A DNA stretch of 9,282 nt from Rhodobacterales bacterium UBA3089 (GTDB taxonomy: Bacteria > Pseudomonadota > Alphaproteobacteria > Rhodobacterales > Rhodobacteraceae): contig DFBD01000018.1 in the NCBI GenBank assembly GCA_002367255.1, positions 4,035-13,316 of the forward strand. Reading direction: 5' to 3'. Position numbers and translations under genes: made by a program. Shown in pieces: positions 1 to 6,841 of the stretch (position 1 is the first letter of the stretch; every line of letters starts with the position of its first letter). The notes beneath the pieces are model-generated. The model was given only the letters and a program-made list of their open reading frames with translations, was not told the origin of the DNA and did no database searches.

Positions 1-3000
1 GCTTACGAGCATCCGCAGCCACATGCGTGTTTTATCCAGTCGGTTTCCGACAATCTGGTGAACGATGGCGGAATCATGGATCTTTGGACGCGAGAAGCGC
101 GCCTGTTCAAGTATGGGTCCGGCACGGGTACGAATTTCAGCTCGCTTCGCGGGGCGAACGAGACTTTGGCAGGGGGCGGTAAGTCTTCGGGCTTGATGTC
201 TTTCCTTAAAATCGGGGACCGCGCGGCGGGGGCTATCAAGTCTGGTGGCACAACGCGTCGTGCAGCCAAGATGGTTATCTGTGATATGGACCATCCAGAT
301 GTGGAAGAGTTCATCAACTGGAAGGTTTTAGAAGAACAAAAGGTTGCGGCCCTTGTTGCTGGTTCTAAAATCCATGAACAACGCCTGAATGATATCTTTG
401 CCGCGATCCGTTCTTGGGATGGTGCTGAAGGGGATGCGTTTGACCCGAAGAAAAATGCTGGTCTTAAGGAAGCGGTGAAATCGGCCAAGAAGATGTCGGT
501 TCCCGAGACTTATGTGAAGCGCGTTTTGCAATATGCAGAGCAGGGTTTTGCGAGCATCGAGTTCCCGACATATGACACTGATTGGGATTCCGAGGCGTAT
601 TTGACGGTTTCGGGGCAGAATTCGAATAACTCGGTTCGTGTGACTGATGCCTTCTTGCAAGCCGTTAAAGATGACGCGGATTGGGAGCTGGTTCGCCGTA
701 CCGACGGTACAGTTGCTAAAACTGTTAAAGCGACCGATCTTTGGGATCAGGTTGGGCACGCCGCGTGGGCTTGTGCCGATCCGGGCATCCAGTTCCATGA
801 CACGATCAATGACTGGCACACGTGCCCTGAAGATGGTGCGATCCGTGGGTCGAACCCTTGTTCGGAATACATGTTCCTTGATGATACGGCGTGTAACCTT
901 GCGTCGATGAATTTGCTGACGTTCTTGCATGATGGGCAGTTCGATGCCGAAGGCTATATCCACGCGTGTCGCTTGTGGACGATGACGTTGGAAGTTTCCG
1001 TGTTGATGGCGCAGTTCCCGTCAAAGGAAATCGCCGAGCTTTCTTATAAATTCCGTACGCTTGGTCTTGGCTATGCCAACATCGGTGGCTTGCTGATGAA
1101 CATGGGCTTTGGGTATGATTCCGAAGAAGGGCGCGCGCTTGGGGCGGCTTTGACGGCGATCTTGACAGGCATTGCATATAAAACGTCAGCCGAGATGGCC
1201 AAGGAGTTGGGACCGTTTGATGGCTATGCCAAGAACGCCGACCACATGTTGAAAGTGATGCGGAACCACCGTCGTGCGGCTTACGGCGAAACGAAGGGGT
1301 ACGAGGGGCTGTCTGTGATGCCTGTGCCGCTTGACCATGACAATTGCCCTGATGGCCAGTTGATCAACCTTGCGCATAAGGCGTGGGATGATGCGTTGAA
1401 GCTGGGCGAGGAGCATGGTTTTAGGAACGCGCAGGTGTCTGTGATTGCGCCAACTGGCACAATCGGGCTGGTGATGGATTGTGACACGACCGGTATTGAA
1501 CCTGACTTCGCGTTGGTGAAATTCAAGAAACTTGCCGGTGGTGGATATTTCAAAATCATCAACCGCTCGGTTCCTGCGGCGCTTAGCAATTTGGGCTATT
1601 CGACCAGCCAGATTGAGGAAATTACCTCCTATGCCGTTGGACATGGAACGATTGGCAATGCGCCGGGGATCAACCATACCTCGTTGCTGGGGCATGGATT
1701 TAGTGCGGTAGAGATCGATAAGGTCGAGGCAGCGATGCCAACGGCATTTGACATCAAGTTCGTGTTCAACCAATGGACGCTGGGCGAGGATTTCTGCCGT
1801 AACACCCTTGGAATTCCAGAAGAAAAGCTGAACGACCCGTCGTTTGACCTGCTGCGCCACCTTGGATATACGCGCCAGCAAATCAGCGAGGCAAACAGCC
1901 ATGTTTGCGGTACGATGACGTTGGAAGGTTCACCGTTCCTTAAGGAAGAGCATTATAAAGTCTTCGATTGTGCGAATGTCTGCGGGCAGATTGGCAAGCG
2001 GTATCTTAGCGTTAGCAGTCACATCAACATGATGGCGGCGGCGCAGAGCTTTATCTCGGGGGCGATCTCGAAAACGATCAACATGCCGAATGACGCGACG
2101 ATCGAGGAATGTAAGGCGGCTTATGAGCTAAGCTGGTCCTTGGGTGTAAAGGCGAATGCGCTTTATCGTGACGGTTCCAAACTGTCGCAACCGCTTTCGT
2201 CTGCGCTGATTGACGACGACGAGGACTTGGAAGAAATTCTGGCCGAGGCGCCTGCGGCGGAACGTCCGGCGATTTTGGCCGAGAAGATTGTTGAAAAAAT
2301 CATCGTGCAAGAGGTTGATCGTGGCCGTGAAAAGCTGCCGCAACGTCGTAAGGGGTATACCCAAAAGGCCGTTGTTGGCGGACATAAGGTTTACCTGCGT
2401 ACGGGCGAGTACGAAGACGGAAATCTTGGTGAAATCTTTATTGATATGCACAAAGAAGGTGCCGGATTCCGCGCGATGATGAACAATTTCGCTATCGCGA
2501 TTTCGGTGGGGCTACAATACGGCGTGCCGCTTGAGGAATTCGTCGATGCGTTCACTTTCACGCGCTTCGAGCCAGCCGGAATGGTACAAGGAAACGACAG
2601 CATCAAGAATGCGACCTCGATCCTTGATTATATCTTCCGCGAGCTGGCGGTTTCTTATCTGGACCGCACCGATTTGGCACATGTTCAGCCAAGTGGCGAG
2701 AGTTTCGATTCCATGGGGCGCGGCGCAGAGGAAGGCGTTAGCAATATCGGTGACATCGAAGGCGAGACCGCCAAATCCTCGATTGATATGATCCGCCAGA
2801 TTTCATCAACCGGGTATTTGCGCAAGCGCGTTCCGGACGAATTGACTGGAATGCAGGCTGTGGTGGAAACCGAAACGATAAGTGAAACCGTAACCATGAC
2901 AGGCGCGGTGATGGATGACCGGACTAAGGCGAAGATGCAAGGCTACGAGGGGGATCCTTGCGGTGAATGCGGAAACTTCACTTTGGTGCGTAACGGAACC

Positions 3001-3045
3001 TGTATGAAGTGTAACACTTGTGGGGGAACCTCTGGGTGTAGCTGA
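1..3045 (+). CDS. nrdJ: Class II (B12-dependent) ribonucleotide reductase, 5'-truncated by window edge
   Basis: Reduces ribonucleotides to deoxyribonucleotides in the cytoplasm using adenosylcobalamin, without an oxygen-dependent radical subunit. The frame is open from base 1 and carries family sequence before the first usable start, so the gene begins outside the window. 1014 codons are visible; from the usual roughly 1200-residue length of long alphaproteobacterial NrdJ, about 200 residues are missing. In window numbering, the motif N285-P-C287-S-E289 holds the expected thiyl-radical Cys with its Asn and Glu partners. C10 and C298 match the substrate-reducing cysteine pair. The phosphate-binding loop A483-P-T-G-T487 follows. 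An acidic, low-complexity linker lies at about 737-775 and a TSCPD-type domain at about 793-885. The tail has six cysteines (C987, C990, C1001, C1004, C1007, C1013), fitting a zinc/redox tail that re-reduces the active site. A cobalamin riboswitch, common upstream of nrdJ, would lie outside this window. Family assignment is very secure; N-terminal content is unseen. Confidence 0.96.
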   Translation, partial: AYEHPQPHACFIQSVSDNLVNDGGIMDLWTREARLFKYGSGTGTNFSSLRGANETLAGGGKSSGLMSFLKIGDRAAGAIKSGGTTRRAAKMVICDMDHPDVEEFINWKVLEEQKVAALVAGSKIHEQRLNDIFAAIRSWDGAEGDAFDPKKNAGLKEAVKSAKKMSVPETYVKRVLQYAEQGFASIEFPTYDTDWDSEAYLTVSGQNSNNSVRVTDAFLQAVKDDADWELVRRTDGTVAKTVKATDLWDQVGHAAWACADPGIQFHDTINDWHTCPEDGAIRGSNPCSEYMFLDDTACNLASMNLLTFLHDGQFDAEGYIHACRLWTMTLEVSVLMAQFPSKEIAELSYKFRTLGLGYANIGGLLMNMGFGYDSEEGRALGAALTAILTGIAYKTSAEMAKELGPFDGYAKNADHMLKVMRNHRRAAYGETKGYEGLSVMPVPLDHDNCPDGQLINLAHKAWDDALKLGEEHGFRNAQVSVIAPTGTIGLVMDCDTTGIEPDFALVKFKKLAGGGYFKIINRSVPAALSNLGYSTSQIEEITSYAVGHGTIGNAPGINHTSLLGHGFSAVEIDKVEAAMPTAFDIKFVFNQWTLGEDFCRNTLGIPEEKLNDPSFDLLRHLGYTRQQISEANSHVCGTMTLEGSPFLKEEHYKVFDCANVCGQIGKRYLSVSSHINMMAAAQSFISGAISKTINMPNDATIEECKAAYELSWSLGVKANALYRDGSKLSQPLSSALIDDDEDLEEILAEAPAAERPAILAEKIVEKIIVQEVDRGREKLPQRRKGYTQKAVVGGHKVYLRTGEYEDGNLGEIFIDMHKEGAGFRAMMNNFAIAISVGLQYGVPLEEFVDAFTFTRFEPAGMVQGNDSIKNATSILDYIFRELAVSYLDRTDLAHVQPSGESFDSMGRGAEEGVSNIGDIEGETAKSSIDMIRQISSTGYLRKRVPDELTGMQAVVETETISETVTMTGAVMDDRTKAKMQGYEGDPCGECGNFTLVRNGTCMKCNTCGGTSGCS

Positions 3046-3058
3046 TTTACAGACAGGT

Positions 3059-3091
3059 GGAGGTGTTCGCCTATTTGCTTGGCGACCCTCC
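3059..3091 (+). other. Imperfect stem-loop in nrdJ 3' untranslated region
   Basis: GGAGG (3059-3063) pairs with CCTCC (3087-3091), and TCGCC (3067-3071) pairs with GGCGA (3081-3085). They are separated by a small internal loop and closed by a 9-base loop. It lies 13 bases after the nrdJ stop and about 64 bases before the true terminator. No U-tract follows, so it is not itself a terminator. It may protect the mRNA 3' end, or be fortuitous. Confidence 0.4.
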
Positions 3092-3154
3092 GGCACTTCA
3101 GGCCGCAGGCAATGAACCGAGCGGTAATAATGGTGAGCCTGATTTGCAAAACTT

Positions 3155-3188
3155 GGGGGGGTGGTTATACCATCCCCCTATTTTTTTT
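3155..3188 (+). terminator. Rho-independent terminator of nrdJ
   Basis: GGGGGGTGG (3156-3164) pairs with CCATCCCCC (3170-3178) across the loop TTATA, giving nine pairs with one G-U wobble. It is followed by T, A and then eight T residues (3181-3188). This is a textbook intrinsic terminator for plus-strand transcription leaving nrdJ. Read on the minus strand, the same stem is followed only by AAGTTTT, so it could also weakly end the convergent ilvN transcript. Confidence 0.9.
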
Positions 3189-3218
3189 ACATTCGTAATG
3201 TTGCGTAACTAGTTGACA

Positions 3219-3779
3219 CTAAAGGCCGCGTGCCAAGGCGGCGACGCCTGTGCGGGCTAAATCGGTTAGGCCTAGCGGACGCATGAGTTCGACGAAGGCG
3301 TCGATCTTTTCGGGTGTTCCGGTGATCTCGAATACGAAGCTGGTTAGCGTTGTATCGACAACATTAGCGCGGAAAATATCGGCCAGACGCATGGCTTCGA
3401 CGCGTTTTTCGCCTTTGCCAGTTACCTTCAACATGGCCAGCTCGCGTTCAACGGATGGGCCTTCGACGGTTAAATCGTTAACGCTGTGGATTGGGACCAT
3501 GCGGTCAAGCTGGGCTTTGATTTGCTCGATCACTGCCGGCGTTCCGGTGGTGACAATGGTGATGCGGGAAAGATGCCCCTCGTGATCGGTTTCGGCAACG
3601 GTCAGGCTGTCGATGTTGTAGCCACGACCGGAAAACAGGCCGATGACGCGGGCCAGCACGCCGGCTTCGTTGTCAACGATTACGGTTAGGGTGTGGGTTT
3701 CGATCTCGTCTCCGAGGGGGTTTTTAAGATCGTAAGCGCTTTTCTTGGAAGCACCATTTTTCAATGTAAGAGCGTTCAT
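3219..3779 (-). CDS. ilvN: Acetolactate synthase small (regulatory) subunit
   Basis: Regulatory subunit (also called IlvH) of acetohydroxyacid synthase. It activates the catalytic subunit and confers feedback inhibition by valine. It has 186 residues, with an N-terminal extension of about 26 residues compared with the 163-residue E. coli IlvH. An ACT domain spans about 27-102, with the effector-binding loop D36-N-E-A-G40 followed by a conserved SGRGYNIDSLTV stretch (50-61) that includes N55. The C-terminal small-subunit domain spans about 108-182 and ends with the typical RTGVAALARG. The start is supported by AGGA seven bases upstream (plus-strand complement at 3787-3790). It is the last gene of the ilvB - sulfotransferase - ilvN series, 50 bases after the sulfotransferase stop and facing nrdJ tail to tail. 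No separate promoter is evident in that 50-base gap, so it probably relies on the ilvB transcript. Confidence 0.96.
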   Translation of the reverse strand: MNALTLKNGASKKSAYDLKNPLGDEIETHTLTVIVDNEAGVLARVIGLFSGRGYNIDSLTVAETDHEGHLSRITIVTTGTPAVIEQIKAQLDRMVPIHSVNDLTVEGPSVERELAMLKVTGKGEKRVEAMRLADIFRANVVDTTLTSFVFEITGTPEKIDAFVELMRPLGLTDLARTGVAALARGL

Positions 3780-3829
3780 CGTGTTTTCCTTTTTATCGTC
3801 TTTAGTGTCGGCAATATCGGACCGAATGT

Positions 3830-4588
3830 CTAGATGCGGAGTTCGTTTGGCGGGGGCAGAACAATGCGGCCGTCTGTGGGGAGGGTTCTTTTATTGTCGA
3901 TCAGGTGGGTCAGGAACGGGGAAAATTCGCTGGCGAATTTGTGGTCGTCCTGTTGGGACATTTCGGTTTTATGCCTTTGGCTGATGCCTTTGTTGAACTG
4001 CGTGAACCGCCCGTCGAGAACGGCGGTAACGATTTTCTCAGGGTCTCCGGTGATGTCCAATTGGTTAAGAATGCGTTGCGCGGTGGTTTGCATGTCAAAC
4101 GCGGTATCCTCGAAATCCATTGGCAGGACGTTTGGCAGGCGGAGCCATGCGGTTAGGCTGTCGGTTTGATTGCGGATGCCGGATTTGGCATCCTCTAGCG
4201 TTTCAATTTCGGCGAAGGCGGGTTTGCCGTTGGCGCGGGCACGAACCCCGTGGTCGAGCATCGAGAGCGCCATGTCGCGTGGGTCGCGGTAACAGGCATG
4301 CGCGATGGCTTGACCGTTCTGGATCAGGCGGACTACCGCCGGATCGGGGCGGGTGTGGGTTTTGATTGCGATCGGGTGGCCGATGGCTTGCACGGCTTCC
4401 CACAGTTGGGCGGCTTGATCGTCGCTGTAATGCTGTCCGAAGTTCAGTTTTTTGTTCGGGCCCATCAGATGTGCGGGCAGGCGGTGTTGTTTATACCCTG
4501 CCTGCGACAGCGCCTCGCTGACCATGTGAAAGGCCAGCGTTGTGCCGCATTTTGTCATGCCATAGCTGAAATAGATCAGAGGTTTCAT
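3830..4588 (-). CDS. Sulfotransferase-like protein (PAPS-dependent P-loop fold)
   Basis: A 252-residue protein with the landmarks of the sulfotransferase family, which transfers sulfate from PAPS to hydroxyl or amine acceptors. The 5'-phosphosulfate loop is at the N terminus (SYGMTKCGTTL, 8-18, with K13). KTH at 76-78 offers H78 as candidate catalytic base. The 3'-phosphate motif is YRDPRDMALSML (100-111, with R101 and S109). A C-terminal NKGISQRHKTEMS stretch (199-211) resembles the usual nucleotide-binding KGxxGxW segment but has no Trp. There is no signal peptide or membrane segment, so it should be cytosolic. The acceptor is unknown. The start must be this ATG because the P-loop follows directly, yet no clear ribosome-binding site precedes it. 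It begins 17 bases after the ilvB stop, suggesting translational coupling. It sits between the two acetolactate synthase genes on the same strand, and I cannot derive a pathway link from sequence. Fold assignment is fairly sure; sulfotransferase activity is inferred. Confidence 0.85.
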   Translation of the reverse strand: MKPLIYFSYGMTKCGTTLAFHMVSEALSQAGYKQHRLPAHLMGPNKKLNFGQHYSDDQAAQLWEAVQAIGHPIAIKTHTRPDPAVVRLIQNGQAIAHACYRDPRDMALSMLDHGVRARANGKPAFAEIETLEDAKSGIRNQTDSLTAWLRLPNVLPMDFEDTAFDMQTTAQRILNQLDITGDPEKIVTAVLDGRFTQFNKGISQRHKTEMSQQDDHKFASEFSPFLTHLIDNKRTLPTDGRIVLPPPNELRI

Positions 4589-4605
4589 GTGGTTGAACCG
4601 CGTAG

Positions 4606-6360
4606 TTAAACTAACGCGCCACCTTTGCCTTTGATCGCATCCTCGGTTTTGTCGTCGCCCATTAACATCTCGTTATGAGCGGCTCCGCTCGGGATCATCG
4701 GGAAGCAGTTTTCGTGCTTCTCGACCAGACAATCGAAAATGACGGGACCTTCGTGGTTCAGCATCTCCATGATGGCGTCATCCAGATCAGCAGGATCGGA
4801 GCAGCGAATGCCTTTGGCTCCGAAGGCCTCGGCCAGTTTCACGAAATCGGGCAGGGATTCCGACCAGCTGTGAGAATAACGCGAGCCGTGCAGAAGTTCT
4901 TGCCATTGGCGGACCATGCCGAGACGTTCATTATTCAGGATGAACTGTTTGGTTTGTAGGTTGTACTGCGTCGCGGTGCCCATTTCCTGCATGTTCATCA
5001 GCCAGCTGGCTTCGCCCGCGACGTTGATAACCAGCGCGTCGGGGTGGGCGATTTGCACCCCCATGGAGGCGGGGGTGCCATACCCCATCGTGCCCAAGCC
5101 GCCGGATGTCATGAAACGGTGCGGGTCTTCAAAACCAAGATATTGCGCAGCCCACATCTGGTGTTGGCCCACTTCTGTCGTGATGTAACGGTCGCGACCT
5201 TTAGTCAGCGCTTCAAGGCGTTCCAGCGCATATTGCGGTTTGATGACAGTGTCGGAGCCCTTGTATTTCAGGCACTCAACAGCTTTCCACTCGGCTATTT
5301 GCGCTTTCCATTTGGCGATGCCTGCGGCGTTGGTCTTACGACCGCGCGATTTCCAAACCTTCAGCATATCTTCCAGAACATGGCCGATATCACCGATGAT
5401 CGGTGTGTCTACGTGGATGATTTTGTTGATCGAAGAAGGGTCGATATCGATGTGTACTTTATAGCTGTTGGGGCTGAAGGCATCGGTGCGACCCGTGATG
5501 CGATCATCAAAACGTGCGCCAACGCACAGCATGTAATCGCAATCGTGCATGGCCATGTTGGCCTCGTACGTGCCGTGCATGCCCAACATGCCCAGCCAGT
5601 TATCGCCAGACGCAGGGTAGGCGCCAAGGCCCATCAACGTGGAGGTGATCGGCGCCCCTGTCGCGTCAGACAGCTCGCGCAGCAGTTGGCTGGCACCAAC
5701 GCCGGAGTTGATAACCCCACCGCCGGAATAGATGATCGGGCGTTTGGCCTTCTCAAGCATTTCGACCGCTTTGGTGATGGCATCTATGTCGCCTTTCACG
5801 CGTGGCTGATAGTGCGAAATTTTGGTTTTCGGTTTGGTCGTGTAATCCCCCATTGCAAACTGAACGTCCTTGGGGATATCCACCAAAACGGGGCCGGGGC
5901 GACCGGTTGTAGCCACGTGGAAGGCTTGATGGATGGTTTCAGCCAGAATGTCTGTGTCTTTCACCAGCCAGTTGTGTTTGGTACAAGGGCGGGTGATGCC
6001 GATGGTGTCGGCCTCCTGAAAGGCATCGTTGCCAATCATGAATGTGGGAACCTGCCCCGTCAGAACGATCATCGGGATTGAATCCAGCAGCGCATCGGTC
6101 ATGCCGGTAACAGCGTTCGTCGCACCTGGACCGGAGGTTACCAGAACAACGCCGGGTTTTCCGGTAGAACGGGCATAGCCTTCGGCAGCGTGGGTCGCGG
6201 CTTGTTCGTGGCGAACGATGATGTGGCGAATCTGGTTTTGCTGAAAAATTTCGTCGTAAATTGGAAGGACAGCGCCGCCGGGGTAACCAAAGACTGTGTC
6301 GACACCTTGATCCTTCAAGGCTTGAACTACTATCTGGGCGCCGGTCATTTGACGGGTCAT
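4606..6360 (-). CDS. ilvB: Acetolactate synthase large (catalytic) subunit
   Basis: Thiamine-diphosphate enzyme condensing two pyruvates to 2-acetolactate, or pyruvate with 2-oxobutyrate, the first shared step of Val, Leu and Ile synthesis. With the ATG at 6358-6360 it has 584 residues, usual for the family. Visible landmarks are the YPGGAVLPIYD start of the PYR domain, catalytic E52 in RHEQAATHAAEGYA, the GQVPTFMIGNDAFQEAD channel segment (P105), a central FAD-associated domain, and the C-terminal ThDP domain. The ThDP/Mg motif reads A-G-E-A-S (E450) where nearly all relatives have G-D, and the asparagine partner is N477. The MVRQWQELLHG segment (W486) follows. The start is chosen because GGAG (complement at 6369-6372) lies 8 bases upstream. 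A start 13 codons further up (6397-6399) would lie over a hairpin and adds unrelated residues. It is first in an operon with the sulfotransferase-like gene and ilvN, and its leader carries a probable attenuator. Confidence 0.96.
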   Translation of the reverse strand: MTRQMTGAQIVVQALKDQGVDTVFGYPGGAVLPIYDEIFQQNQIRHIIVRHEQAATHAAEGYARSTGKPGVVLVTSGPGATNAVTGMTDALLDSIPMIVLTGQVPTFMIGNDAFQEADTIGITRPCTKHNWLVKDTDILAETIHQAFHVATTGRPGPVLVDIPKDVQFAMGDYTTKPKTKISHYQPRVKGDIDAITKAVEMLEKAKRPIIYSGGGVINSGVGASQLLRELSDATGAPITSTLMGLGAYPASGDNWLGMLGMHGTYEANMAMHDCDYMLCVGARFDDRITGRTDAFSPNSYKVHIDIDPSSINKIIHVDTPIIGDIGHVLEDMLKVWKSRGRKTNAAGIAKWKAQIAEWKAVECLKYKGSDTVIKPQYALERLEALTKGRDRYITTEVGQHQMWAAQYLGFEDPHRFMTSGGLGTMGYGTPASMGVQIAHPDALVINVAGEASWLMNMQEMGTATQYNLQTKQFILNNERLGMVRQWQELLHGSRYSHSWSESLPDFVKLAEAFGAKGIRCSDPADLDDAIMEMLNHEGPVIFDCLVEKHENCFPMIPSGAAHNEMLMGDDKTEDAIKGKGGALV

Positions 6361-6379
6361 CGCATTTACTCCAATTTTT

Positions 6380-6393
6380 CGGGGATACCCCCG
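6380..6393 (-). promoter_or_regulatory. Small perfect hairpin just upstream of the ilvB ribosome-binding site
   Basis: CGGGG (minus strand, 6393-6389) pairs perfectly with CCCCG (6384-6380) across a four-base loop. It ends seven bases before the ilvB GGAG. The G arm could alternatively pair with the ACCCC block at 6420-6416, so it may belong to a switching leader rather than stand alone. Its presence argues against starting ilvB at 6399. Confidence 0.5.
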
Positions 6394-6399
6394 TTTCAA

Positions 6400-6534
6400 T
6401 TATAGGGCGACCTGAGGGGTCACAAAAAACCCCTGATTGCAGGGGGCAGTTGTTTCAGCCAAAATAGTTAATGTTAGGACAGAAACGTATGTTTCGACGA
6501 TGGCAGGTTGGAAGATTTGCCCTTCGCCGTTCAC
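6400..6534 (-). CDS. Possible ilv leader peptide rich in branched-chain residues
   Basis: A 44-codon open frame could start at GTG (6534-6532) and ends at TAA (6402-6400), 39 bases before ilvB. Codons 11-25 read A-I-V-E-T-Y-V-S-V-L-T-L-T-I-L, so eight of 15 residues are Val, Ile or Leu. Two of the Leu codons are CTA and TTA, which look uncommon in the neighbouring genes. The cluster ends 14 bases before the terminator-like stem at 6446, where a leader peptide would be expected to sense charged tRNA. Against it: no good ribosome-binding site (AGGA is 12 bases away), the start lies almost at the predicted transcription start, and the frame runs through the terminator instead of stopping before it. 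Treat as a candidate only. Confidence 0.25.
   Translation of the reverse strand: MNGEGQIFQPAIVETYVSVLTLTILAETTAPCNQGFFVTPQVAL
6424..6446 (-). terminator. Attenuator-like intrinsic terminator in the ilvB leader
   Basis: On the minus strand, CCCCTG (6445-6440) pairs perfectly with CAGGGG (6435-6430) across the tetraloop CAAT and is followed at once by six T residues (6429-6424). It lies 63 bases upstream of the ilvB start and downstream of the candidate ilvB promoter, so it would end transcription before ilvB unless bypassed. A second, mutually exclusive hairpin uses the same G arm: AGGGGT (6434-6429) with ACCCCT (6420-6415). The stem is short at six pairs but almost all G-C. Its placement fits transcription attenuation of a biosynthetic operon. 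Confidence 0.6.
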
Positions 6535-6536
6535 AA

Positions 6537-6565
6537 TTTCTAGTATCCTGTTTGCGGAAGGTCAA
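6537..6565 (-). promoter_or_regulatory. Candidate sigma-70 promoter for the ilv operon
   Basis: The minus strand has TTGACC (6565-6560) as a -35 box, five of six matching consensus. A 17-base spacer leads to TAGAAA (6542-6537) as the -10 box, four of six matching. Transcription would start near 6530 and give a leader of about 170 bases containing the attenuator-like stem. This start leaves no room for the GTG leader-peptide start at 6534, so one of the two calls is probably wrong. Confidence 0.4.
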
Positions 6566-6675
6566 CAGCATTTTGTGAATATAATTACGGTAAGGGTTGG
6601 CATTTTGTCATTAAGTTGCGTAAGGGCGTCACATCTCGCATCAATTCGCAAATGTAGACACGAAAATGGCATTGA

Positions 6676-6693
6676 ATTGCGCTTTGCAGCAAT
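6676..6693. repeat. Inverted repeat, candidate operator upstream of the TRAP operon
   Basis: ATTGC and GCAAT arms are separated by eight bases. The TTGC/GCAA ends recur in the inverted repeat at 6804-6818, so both may bind the same regulator. No regulator gene is visible in the window, and arms of five bases can arise by chance. Confidence 0.25.
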
Positions 6694-6803
6694 AGGGGAT
6701 TGCTCGGCGCTGCGGAATTGGACGACAAAACTGACCAATTCGCTAAAATATGCGTTGCATAATGTTGCGGGTTAAGTAATTTAGAGGTGTTATTCGATCA
6801 GCT

Positions 6804-6818
6804 TTGCAACGACTGCAA
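6804..6818. repeat. Inverted repeat just upstream of the substrate-binding protein gene
   Basis: TTGCA-ACGAC-TGCAA is a perfect five-base inverted repeat ending 23 bases before the start codon and 11 bases before the GGGAGG ribosome-binding site. It could be an operator or a small leader hairpin. It shares TTGC/GCAA ends with 6676-6693. Confidence 0.3.
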
Positions 6819-6841
6819 GGTTATAAACTGGGAGGTTATTA

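Larger units (their letters stand above)
6566..6841. other. AT-richer intergenic region upstream of the TRAP operon
   Basis: About 275 bases without a credible gene. TATAAT (6580-6585, plus strand) matches a -10 box exactly but has no -35 partner at normal spacing. TAAAAT at 6744-6749 has TTGGAC (6718-6723) upstream, but with a 20-base spacer. I therefore cannot fix the TRAP promoter. CAATTCGC followed by A/T and AA occurs twice (6642 and 6736). Two inverted repeats with TTGC/GCAA ends are listed separately. The region ends in a strong GGGAGG ribosome-binding site at 6830-6835. Confidence 0.5.

Noticed and set aside
1186..1902. 238-codon minus-strand frame opposite nrdJ
   Set aside because: Antisense shadow of a certain gene. 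The same applies to the minus-strand frame at 328-963.
58..3045. Start of nrdJ at the GTG at base 58
   Set aside because: The same frame is open to base 1 and carries NrdJ sequence, including the redox cysteine C10, so base 58 is an internal valine codon.
3112..3198. 28-residue frame downstream of nrdJ
   Set aside because: It runs through the intrinsic terminator and its T-tract and has no ribosome-binding site.
3189..3201. Small palindrome ACATT-CGT-AATGT as a terminator for ilvN
   Set aside because: Short, A-T-rich, and on the minus strand it is followed by A residues, not T residues.
5044..6081. 345-codon plus-strand frame opposite ilvB
   Set aside because: Antisense shadow of the certain ilvB coding frame, with no ribosome-binding site and no protein-like pattern.
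6361..6399. ilvB start 13 codons upstream, at 6397-6399
   Set aside because: GGAG is placed correctly for the ATG at 6358-6360. The upstream start lacks a good site, overlaps a hairpin and adds residues unlike the family.
6437..6775. 112-codon plus-strand open frame in the divergent intergenic region
   Set aside because: TTG start without a ribosome-binding site, runs over the attenuator and promoter region, and its product has no recognisable features.
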